From NCBI GenBank assembly GCA_016839425.1, contig JAEOUI010000401.1, positions 1-6,497 of the forward strand: 6,497 nt of DNA. The letters run 5' to 3'. A model generated the notes under the pieces. The model was given only the letters and a program-made list of their open reading frames with translations, had not been told where the DNA came from and made no database searches. Made by a program: the position numbers and the translations under genes. Shown here in pieces: positions 1 through 5,484 of this stretch. Source of the stretch: Promethearchaeota archaeon (GTDB lineage: Archaea > Asgardarchaeota > Lokiarchaeia > Sigynarchaeales > SOKP01). Within the stretch, counting starts at the first letter, position 1; each line of letters starts with the position of its first letter.

Positions 1-1200
1 GGGAACGAAAGTTTTTGCGATTTTTCCTGTTATTTTTTCCTCTTTAATAAAATTAATCAAGTCAATAACTTGTTCTGGTTTTAACGAGGTTTCGTTAATT
101 TTTTTGTTATTTTCGTTTAGCCAACCTGAAATATCGTTCATTAACCAATTGCAATATAGCTTATATTCTTCAGGGCCGAAGGATTCGTCCAATTTTACGC
201 CTTTTTCAAAGAAATCGGCAATTTGTTTGTCTAAAACGAGGATTCCCGCGTCAAATTCAGATAGTTGGAATTCTTCTTGATAACGCAGTTTTCTCTGATC
301 AGGCATTTCTGGTAGGACTTTTCTTACTTTAGTAATATATATGTCGTCAATTTCAAACGGAACCAAGTCTTGTTCTGGAAAATATTTGTAATCCGCCTCG
401 AACTCCTTGCTCCTGAGAGGGATGGTTTTCGTTCCATCCCAGTGTTTTGTTTCCTGTTTGAGCGTTTCACCCTTTTCAACTCTCTTTTTTTGCAGTCCAA
501 TCTCGTATTCAAGGGCGTTTTCTACTTCTCTTATGCTATTAATGTTTTTAATTTCTGCCCTCTCATTTCCTTTGTAAGATACATTCGCATCTACTCTAAA
601 CGCTCCTTCCAAAGCAGGGTCGCTGATTCCTGTGTATTGGACGATGGAAATGAGTTGTTTGAGATATTCCCTGGCTTCGGCAGGAGAAGTCATATCAGGT
701 TCGGATACTATTTCAATAAGCGTCGTTCCGCTCCGATTATAATCTACGAGGGCATAAGGAGAAGTGGCAATGCTTCCTTCGTGTACTATTCGAGCGGGAT
801 CCTCTTCCAAGTGGATTCTATTAAGGCGAATGTCTTTTTGTTGATCGTCATTCTTGATACTAATAATGCCTCCATCGGCAAAGGCTTTTCCTCCAGCTTT
901 ATTATATTGAGATATTTGAAATCCCTTTGGTAAATCTGGATAATAATAATTTTTCCTGAAAAAGTAAAAATTCTTATTTATATCACATTTCAAGGCTAAT
1001 GCCAAGGATGTGGCAAAATGTATAGCTTTTTCGTTGGTGACTGGTAGCGATCCAGGCAAACCCAAGCAAATTGGACAAGTGAGCGTGTTTGGTTCCTTCC
1101 CTCGATAATCGCTACTACATCCACAAAAAAGTTTCGTTTTGAGTTCCGTAAGTTGCACGTGAACTTCCAATCCGATGATAACACCATCATATTTGCTCAT
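1..1200 (-). CDS. gatB: Asp-tRNA(Asn)/Glu-tRNA(Gln) amidotransferase subunit B, 3' end cut off by the window
   Basis: This frame stays open for exactly 400 codons from ATG 1200-1198 to the window edge. GatB is the subunit that binds the mischarged tRNA, activates the side-chain carboxylate with ATP and transfers ammonia from GatA, in the cytoplasm. Family motifs are clear: IGLEVHVQL (9-17, with E12 and H14), YYYPDLPKGFQISQY (85-99), HLEEDPAR (130-137), DYNRSGTTLIEIVSEPDM (153-170), FRVDANVS (201-208), KNINS (218-222) and DYKYFPEQDL (270-279). C26, C28, C42 and C45 form a CxC...CxxC set as in zinc-binding GatB proteins. The tail (YqeY-like) domain begins around residue 320, and about 75 residues of the usual 475 or so are missing. 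The start is fixed by a near-perfect Shine-Dalgarno site and the ATGA overlap with gatA. HLEEDPAR and the following DYNRSG block favour GatB. GatE of the archaeal Gln-specific GatDE enzyme is related, but the adjacent gatA argues for GatB. Confidence 0.96.
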   Translation of the reverse strand, partial: MSKYDGVIIGLEVHVQLTELKTKLFCGCSSDYRGKEPNTLTCPICLGLPGSLPVTNEKAIHFATSLALALKCDINKNFYFFRKNYYYPDLPKGFQISQYNKAGGKAFADGGIISIKNDDQQKDIRLNRIHLEEDPARIVHEGSIATSPYALVDYNRSGTTLIEIVSEPDMTSPAEAREYLKQLISIVQYTGISDPALEGAFRVDANVSYKGNERAEIKNINSIREVENALEYEIGLQKKRVEKGETLKQETKHWDGTKTIPLRSKEFEADYKYFPEQDLVPFEIDDIYITKVRKVLPEMPDQRKLRYQEEFQLSEFDAGILVLDKQIADFFEKGVKLDESFGPEEYKLYCNWLMNDISGWLNENNKKINETSLKPEQVIDLINFIKEEKITGKIAKTFVP

Positions 1201-2678
1201 TTTTTTACACCTCCTTTTAATGATGGTACTTTGCGATATATATTAAGTTCTTGCTCGAGCTTATATCCAAGATTCAGAATTGTAGCTTCTTCGAAATAGT
1301 TTCCGATTAATTGGAATCCTACGGGGAGATTGTTTCCATCAAAGCCACAGGGTAAGGACAAGGCGGGTAAACCAGCCAGGTTTACGGGACAAGTTAGTAC
1401 ATCCATTAAATACATCTGCAATGGATCTTCTAATAGTTCACCTAGCTTGAACGCCGTTGTGGGCATGGTAGGACAAGCAATTGCATCGCAATTCTTGAAA
1501 GCCTCTTGGAAATCGTTCTTAATGAGCGTTCTCACTTTTAAAGCTTTAATATAGAACATATCATAGTATCCCGCGGACAAGGCATATGACCCAAGCATAA
1601 TTCGCCGTCTAACTTCGGGACCAAATTTTTCACCTCTAGTCCTACTAAACACATCAAATACATCGCCTTCGAGGTTTTCTGTCATTTTTCCGTACCTTAA
1701 TCCATCGAATCGAGCAAGATTGGAACTCGCTTCGCTCATTGCGATCAAGTAATAAGTAGGAATGGTATATTCAAGGTGAGGAAAGGATACATCTACCGTT
1801 TTGACGCCTAAATCTTTTAAAATGTCTATTGATTTCAATATGTTTTTCTTGACTTGATTTTCCACACCTTCTCCAAAAAATTCTTTTGGAATCCCTAAAA
1901 TTTTTCCCTTGAGTGGTGTGTCTAATTGCTTTGAGTAAACATCGACTGGTTTTTGCATCGTTGTCGAATCAAGTTCGTCTTTACCCGCCATAATTTCGAG
2001 CAGAAGCGCACAATCCCTAATACATTTTGCCATTGGACCAATTTGTTCCAAGGAATTTGCATAAGAAACGAGCCCGTATCTTGAAACTCTTCCGTAAGTG
2101 GGCTTTAATCCAACAATACCGCAATACGCTGCGGGACTCCGAACGCTCCCTCCAGTGTCGCTACCCAAAGCCAAAACAGTTTGACAAGCAGCAAGAGATG
2201 TTCCCGAACCACCACTGGATCCTCCTGGAACTCGCTCGAGATCCCAAGGATTTTTTGATGCACCATAACAACTATTTTCAGTGGAACTCCCCATGGCAAA
2301 CTCATCCATATTCGTCCGTCCTATACAGATAGCTCCTTCCTTTTCTACTAAGCGCTCAACGACCGTTGCGTTGTAAGGAGGACGATATCCTTCTAAAATA
2401 CGGGACGCACATGTTGTAGGACTATTTTTTACGCAAATGCAATCTTTTATAGCAATGGGTAAGCCACCGAGCTTTCCAATATTTTTCTTCTTCTTGAGGA
2501 TCACATCGAATTCTTTCGCCTTTTTCAAGGCACCTTCTTTTGAAAGGCTTGTAAAGGACTTAATTAGATGTTCTGTCTCTTCAATTCTCTCGTAATGGGC
2601 GTTAATAATCTCTTGGATTGTCAATTCTCCCAATTGGATTTTTTCTAAGAGTTCGTATCCCATATATTGCGTTACCAT
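1197..2678 (-). CDS. gatA: Asp-tRNA(Asn)/Glu-tRNA(Gln) amidotransferase subunit A
   Basis: GatA is the glutaminase subunit of the GatCAB complex. It hydrolyses glutamine (or asparagine) and passes the ammonia through a channel to GatB. The protein has 493 residues, close to the usual 480-490, and belongs to the amidase-signature family. The Ser-cisSer-Lys triad is intact: K78 in the PIAIKD motif, S154 as the first serine of GGSSGGS, and nucleophile S178 in GSDTGGSVR. The 24-residue gap between the two serines is the family value. The signature continues with CGIVGLKPTYGRVSRYGL (186-203), and the C-terminal part has the CPTMPTTAF and FQLIG motifs normal for GatA. ATG 2678 is chosen because the helix rich in Leu, Glu and Ile that starts GatA follows at once; a second ATG at codon 6 is possible. 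No Shine-Dalgarno site precedes it, which suggests a very short leader from the TATA-like box at 2704-2717. The stop codon overlaps the start of gatB. Confidence 0.97.
   Translation of the reverse strand: MVTQYMGYELLEKIQLGELTIQEIINAHYERIEETEHLIKSFTSLSKEGALKKAKEFDVILKKKKNIGKLGGLPIAIKDCICVKNSPTTCASRILEGYRPPYNATVVERLVEKEGAICIGRTNMDEFAMGSSTENSCYGASKNPWDLERVPGGSSGGSGTSLAACQTVLALGSDTGGSVRSPAAYCGIVGLKPTYGRVSRYGLVSYANSLEQIGPMAKCIRDCALLLEIMAGKDELDSTTMQKPVDVYSKQLDTPLKGKILGIPKEFFGEGVENQVKKNILKSIDILKDLGVKTVDVSFPHLEYTIPTYYLIAMSEASSNLARFDGLRYGKMTENLEGDVFDVFSRTRGEKFGPEVRRRIMLGSYALSAGYYDMFYIKALKVRTLIKNDFQEAFKNCDAIACPTMPTTAFKLGELLEDPLQMYLMDVLTCPVNLAGLPALSLPCGFDGNNLPVGFQLIGNYFEEATILNLGYKLEQELNIYRKVPSLKGGVKK
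1208..1214 (-). promoter_or_regulatory. Strong Shine-Dalgarno site for gatB inside the end of gatA
   Basis: The mRNA reads GGAGGTG here, 7 bases before the gatB ATG. It matches the archaeal 16S anti-Shine-Dalgarno sequence across seven bases. It encodes part of the GatA C-terminus (LKGGVKK), so it serves both as coding sequence and ribosome binding site. With the ATGA overlap it supports coupled translation of gatA and gatB. Confidence 0.85.
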
Positions 2679-2703
2679 TTAAAAAAACCACTTGTAATTT
2701 CTT

Positions 2704-2717
2704 ATTTATTATATAAT
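2704..2717 (-). promoter_or_regulatory. Candidate archaeal TATA box for gatA-gatB
   Basis: On the minus strand this reads ATTATATAATAAAT, close to the archaeal box A. An initiation point about 25 bases downstream would fall near 2686, giving a leader of 8 bases or less before the gatA ATG at 2678. That fits the absence of a Shine-Dalgarno site there. It lies between the stop of the small upstream gene (2737) and gatA. The surroundings are A+T-rich, so chance matches are easy; this is inference. Confidence 0.45.
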
Positions 2718-2736
2718 GTTAATTGTGATAGCTTTA

Positions 2737-2949
2737 TTACTGTTTAATGTAAGATGAGAAAATTTTAAAAACTTCTGCATATATTCTTGTTAGGATTAGT
2801 AGAAAACAAGCTGTAAAAAAAAAAGGATTTATAATTTTCTTAAAATGTTTTTTTCCTCTCAATAGATATTCCACTAAAGGATATTTTTCCAATACTTCCT
2901 TTATAGTAATAACTTGGTAATCTTGACTATCTTTCTCTAAATTTATCAT
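2737..2949 (-). CDS. Small single-span membrane protein, function unknown
   Basis: A 70-residue protein I do not recognise as a named family. Residues 1-37 are soluble and charged, with a predicted amphipathic stretch TIKEVLEKYPLVEYLL (15-30). A basic patch, RGKKHFKK (31-38), follows, and then one hydrophobic segment of about 20 residues (40-60). The basic patch just before the membrane segment suggests a cytoplasmic N-terminus. The segment TIKEVLEKYP resembles the opening of DUF1858-type domains, but the paired cysteines of that family are absent, so the resemblance may be accidental. The gene is supported by a GAGGG Shine-Dalgarno site 6 bases before the ATG. It sits 58 bases upstream of gatA, in the place where gatC might be expected, but it is not GatC-like: GatC is soluble. 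It may have its own short transcript or read into gatA. Confidence 0.66.
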   Translation of the reverse strand: MINLEKDSQDYQVITIKEVLEKYPLVEYLLRGKKHFKKIINPFFFTACFLLILTRIYAEVFKIFSSYIKQ

Positions 2950-2955
2950 TATATT

Positions 2956-2960
2956 CCCTC
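2956..2960 (-). promoter_or_regulatory. Shine-Dalgarno site for the small membrane protein
   Basis: The mRNA reads GAGGG 6 bases before ATG 2949. In this A+T-rich intergenic stretch a G run at the right spacing is unlikely by chance, and it is the main support for calling the 70-residue gene real. Confidence 0.65.
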
Positions 2961-3001
2961 TATAATACCTTTTATTTTATTATATTTGAACTAATTTGCA
3001 A

Positions 3002-3014
3002 AAAATATTATAAT
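3002..3014 (-). promoter_or_regulatory. Candidate TATA box for the small membrane protein
   Basis: The minus strand carries CATTATAATATTT. Initiation about 26 bases on would be near 2982, leaving a leader of about 33 bases that keeps the Shine-Dalgarno site. A second A+T-rich block around 2974-2986 would start transcription too late to include that site, so the upstream element is preferred. Weak evidence because of the base composition. Confidence 0.3.
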
Positions 3015-3047
3015 GGTGTTTGGCATAAAAGTGAAATTTTTACGATT

Positions 3048-3080
3048 AAAAAATTTAAAAAAAAAAAAATTGATAAAAAA
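3048..3080 (-). terminator. Archaeal-type T-tract terminator after the DUF998-like gene
   Basis: Just past the stop codon (3087-3089) the transcript strand has three T runs: T6 at 3080-3075, T13 at 3069-3057 and T6 at 3053-3048. There is no obvious stem-loop. Successive U tracts without a hairpin are the common signal for archaeal RNA polymerase termination. This places a transcription boundary between the membrane-protein gene and the gatA/gatB side. The rest of the 137-base gap (2950-3086) holds only the candidate promoter and Shine-Dalgarno site of the next gene. Confidence 0.7.
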
Positions 3081-3086
3081 TAAGAA

Positions 3087-4640
3087 TTAAGACTCGGTTC
3101 TTGCTTTACTTAATAAGAGGCTAAACAAGGGCACGCACCACGATAAAATAGCAAATAACATAAACCATTCGTGAAAAGGTCGAGAAGGAGGACAATTTCT
3201 GACGAAACCAATGGCATGTAACGTAGGCCATATTATCATTTCAAGACCCAAAAGAACGAGAACAAAAGGCGGGATTCTCTTTTCAAAGATAGAGGATGTA
3301 TATTTTGGAAATATAATCAAATATATGCCCATAAAGATTCCAGTTAAAACCAAGTTTCCAAAAACGAGTATGGCAAAGAACATGTGCGTTGGAAATCCAA
3401 ATATCTCTACATCTATTTGGCTTAATTCCCGACTCGTGTCTTCAGAGAAAAATCCAATTCCAAAGAAGCCCAACATTGAGAGAAGACCACAAAATAATCC
3501 AAGATTAGTAAGGATTTTAGCAAAAACCGAGCTTATCTTCTTCCGCTCTTCCTCTAAGGGTGCGTTAGTGAATGTTTTTTTCATGTAAAACATAACGGGG
3601 ATAAGTAGAAACGCTGAAATCATTGCGGCGTCGTCTAGGAATTTAGGAATGTAGGTGTAATCCAACGAGCCCATATCGCTGATGAAGTTCCTCACGATAT
3701 CAAAACCATCTCGGGCAGGATCAAAAAAGTTTGCAACGAGATACCCTACTATTAAAGAGGGAATGAAAATGATAAAAAACAAGTATATAAAGGATTTTAC
3801 CAGTCTTGGAGAGGTTAAAAGCTCTTTTAATTTTTGTGTTCCATTAGATATCGCACTTGATAATCTTTCTCCTGATTTTTTCTTTAAATCCCTATTGGTT
3901 ATATTATTAATGTGTTTTACTATTATAATCCCACAAGGAATAAGATATCCGAATAAAGAAAACAACAGTAGCCATTCAAGCCAAATAATCAAGGGATTAC
4001 TAGTTAAATAAAGCACTGCTAAAGTGAATGGCACGAATATCATGTATACGCCAAGAATTTTCGGAAATTCCGTCCGATAAAAAACGATGGCTATTCCAAA
4101 GACCAGTCCAGCACTACCAAGCCCAAGAAACACGACGGCAGAAAATATTTGGTGAAAATCGAGTCCAAATGCTATATCACCAAAAGCCCTTCCAATCTCT
4201 TCGTTGAAAAATCCGATCCCCCATAATCCAATAATTCCAACGAGCATCGTTAATAGTCCATAACTCGCAAGCCTAGCTCTCATAAGCCCATATTCTGGCT
4301 CGAATTTTTCGCCACTAATCATTTTTTCCATGTAAAACGCCATTGGGATCATAAATAGAGCGGTGAACATTGCACCATCATCGAGAAAATTCGTAATTGG
4401 AGCGTAATTCCTATTTCCAAGGTTGCTAATAAAATCCTCGATTATATTAAATCCTTGCTTGTCAATGCCGGGTCCCGCTAGATCTAGCTGCGCAACGAGA
4501 TATCCAATTGCAAGACACGATAAAAATGTAATTGTCGCCGCATAAAAAGATATTTTTACGATTCTCGGATTTGTCAGGAATGCATATATCCTATGCCCTA
4601 ATTTATCTAATTTTTCGCAACTGCTAAACTCCATCACCAT
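3087..4640 (-). CDS. Tandem-duplicated DUF998-like membrane protein, 12 predicted segments
   Basis: An integral membrane protein of unknown function. From ATG 4640 it has 517 residues with 12 predicted membrane segments, at about 29-51, 85-105, 123-145, 160-187, 193-213, 217-241, 283-305, 335-353, 371-398, 416-444, 456-478 and 490-511. The two six-segment halves are clearly homologous. Each has, in order, GYLVA (46 and 299), FIS-N/D-L/M-G (70 and 319), FLDD (85 and 334), GIGFF followed by an acidic residue (141 and 394), a buried His (163 and 419) and EW near the last segment (222 and 491). The FIS(N/D)xG pattern and six-helix layout fit the DUF998 family, which has no established activity; Frag1/DRAM-like proteins are an alternative. 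A charged linker (about 247-270) joins the halves. The start is uncertain: TTG 4682 adds 14 residues and ATG 4634 removes two, and none has a Shine-Dalgarno site. It is separated from the upstream regulator gene by 105-147 bases. Confidence 0.88.
   Translation of the reverse strand: MVMEFSSCEKLDKLGHRIYAFLTNPRIVKISFYAATITFLSCLAIGYLVAQLDLAGPGIDKQGFNIIEDFISNLGNRNYAPITNFLDDGAMFTALFMIPMAFYMEKMISGEKFEPEYGLMRARLASYGLLTMLVGIIGLWGIGFFNEEIGRAFGDIAFGLDFHQIFSAVVFLGLGSAGLVFGIAIVFYRTEFPKILGVYMIFVPFTLAVLYLTSNPLIIWLEWLLLFSLFGYLIPCGIIIVKHINNITNRDLKKKSGERLSSAISNGTQKLKELLTSPRLVKSFIYLFFIIFIPSLIVGYLVANFFDPARDGFDIVRNFISDMGSLDYTYIPKFLDDAAMISAFLLIPVMFYMKKTFTNAPLEEERKKISSVFAKILTNLGLFCGLLSMLGFFGIGFFSEDTSRELSQIDVEIFGFPTHMFFAILVFGNLVLTGIFMGIYLIIFPKYTSSIFEKRIPPFVLVLLGLEMIIWPTLHAIGFVRNCPPSRPFHEWFMLFAILSWCVPLFSLLLSKARTES
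3105..3818 (-). repeat. Second DUF998-like repeat unit (protein level)
   Basis: This is the second six-segment half of the membrane protein, from LLTSPRLVK to the last segment. It aligns with the first half from FLTNPRIVK onward. FIS-to-FLDD spacing is 15 residues in both copies. The copies have diverged too far to be seen as a DNA repeat, so the duplication is old. Confidence 0.8.
3903..4577 (-). repeat. First DUF998-like repeat unit (protein level)
   Basis: This is the first six-segment half, from FLTNPRIVK to the end of the sixth segment. It differs from the second copy mainly in the length of the loop between GYLVA and FISNLG (four residues longer) and in shorter loops after the buried His. 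Confidence 0.8.
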
Positions 4641-4708
4641 AATTATTTTTAATATTTTTAAAGCGATCTTTACATAGTGCAAGAATTTAAAAACCTTATT
4701 TACAACTC

Positions 4709-4727
4709 AATTATAAAATTCCTTTTG
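4709..4727 (-). promoter_or_regulatory. Candidate BRE/TATA promoter for the DUF998-like gene
   Basis: The minus strand carries a purine-rich AAAAGGAA directly followed by TTTTATAATT, the order expected of an archaeal BRE and TATA box. Initiation about 25 bases downstream would fall near 4689. That is 7 bases before TTG 4682 and about 49 before ATG 4640. A second A+T-rich element, CTTTAAAAATATT (about 4650-4662), could instead give a leaderless start at ATG 4634. I cannot decide between them from sequence. Confidence 0.4.
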
Positions 4728-4758
4728 GTGTGAACTTTTATATTAGAACAATTTTCTC

Positions 4759-4765
4759 AAAAAAA
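4759..4765 (-). terminator. Possible weak T-tract terminator after the winged-helix gene
   Basis: A single T7 run on the transcript strand lies 22 bases past the regulator stop codon, with no stem-loop. It is short, so read-through into the DUF998-like gene remains possible. Confidence 0.3.
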
Positions 4766-4787
4766 TTCAATCTCAAGGAGAAAAATA

Positions 4788-5462
4788 TTATTCGTAGCTC
4801 AAGTTCAATAATTTGAACTTCCTTTCATTCAGAAAATATAAGGTTTTATTCGAAACCTTGTTTACATTTAAAAGACTGTAATTTATTAGTTTTTCTAAAA
4901 TCTTTTTTAATGTGTTCGGGTGCATATTAAGGGCGTTTGCTATTTGATTTTTCGTGCTTCCATCGTTATTTTTCATCAAATATTCAATGACTTTTCGTGA
5001 TTTTTTCTTGCTGAGTATGTGATAAAATGCATAGTTCTTAGGTTTGACAGACACATGGAAATAAGCGTCTTGATTACCAAATTTCATCTTAATAACGCAC
5101 CCAAACTTGATAAGAACGCTCAGGTGCCATTCAACAACCGGAATGTTAAGATCCAAGGATTTGTAAATTCCGTTAAAATTCGTTCCTGGATGACTCTTGA
5201 TGTATCTATAGATCTGTTCCCTGTTCTCGTTTGATAATACTTCTTCCCGAATGAGCTTTGATCCTTCCATTATGTATTTTTTTTCCGCAAGCGTCTTGAG
5301 AATGTAGCGAATACCTTCCCTGCTAATGTCCACGGACGATTCTTTTAACCGGTAAGAAAGGTAGGAAACGATTTTTTGCTTGTTGAAATACCGATTTTGA
5401 TCTAAATACTCTTGAATCAGGTCAATTACCAATGGTTCATGTTCGAGTATAATTTCGGTCAT
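4788..5462 (-). CDS. Transcriptional regulator with three predicted winged-helix units
   Basis: A 224-residue protein that looks like three winged helix-turn-helix units in a row, a common archaeal design. Unit 1 is about residues 9-74, ending in a wing-like KKYIMEGSKLI. Unit 2, about 79-137, is the clearest: REQIYRYIKSHPGTNFNGIY, then a recognition-helix-like VVEWHLSVLIKFGCVI (109-124) and the wing KMKFGNQDAYFHV. Unit 3, about 148-211, has STKNQIANALNMHPNTLKKI (169-188) and a wing ending in KTLYFL. No ligand-binding domain, metal site or membrane segment is visible, so the signal it senses is unknown. DNA binding is inferred from fold and is not shown by the sequence alone. ATG 5462 is preceded by GAGG at 10 bases. 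Only 22 bases separate it from the beta-helix stop codon, so the two genes are probably on one transcript. Its targets may include that operon or the membrane-protein gene downstream. Confidence 0.88.
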   Translation of the reverse strand: MTEIILEHEPLVIDLIQEYLDQNRYFNKQKIVSYLSYRLKESSVDISREGIRYILKTLAEKKYIMEGSKLIREEVLSNENREQIYRYIKSHPGTNFNGIYKSLDLNIPVVEWHLSVLIKFGCVIKMKFGNQDAYFHVSVKPKNYAFYHILSKKKSRKVIEYLMKNNDGSTKNQIANALNMHPNTLKKILEKLINYSLLNVNKVSNKTLYFLNERKFKLLNLSYE

Positions 5463-5472
5463 CTTTCAGCAT

Positions 5473-5476
5473 CCTC
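5473..5476 (-). promoter_or_regulatory. Shine-Dalgarno site for the winged-helix gene
   Basis: The mRNA reads GAGG 10 bases before ATG 5462, in the 22-base gap after the beta-helix stop codon. The spacing is slightly long. Its presence supports internal translation initiation on a shared transcript. Confidence 0.55.
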
Positions 5477-5484
5477 ACAGCAAT

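Noticed and set aside
370..933. Plus-strand open frame of 187 codons
   Set aside because: It lies entirely antisense to gatB, whose minus-strand frame carries all the family motifs. The plus-strand translation has no recognisable domain.
996..1190. Minus-strand open frame overlapping the start of gatB
   Set aside because: It is a different frame of the gatB N-terminal region; the gatB frame from ATG 1200 with EVHVQL and the four cysteines is the real one.
2027..2332. Plus- and minus-strand open frames inside gatA
   Set aside because: They overlap the amidase signature and its catalytic serines. They are shadow frames with no independent start signal.
2737..2949. Possibility that the small gene upstream of gatA is gatC
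   Set aside because: It has a membrane segment and a basic patch and lacks the soluble, acidic, helical GatC pattern.
3211..4011. Two plus-strand open frames within the DUF998-like gene
   Set aside because: They are antisense to membrane segments that show internal duplication in the minus frame, and their own translations show no family features.
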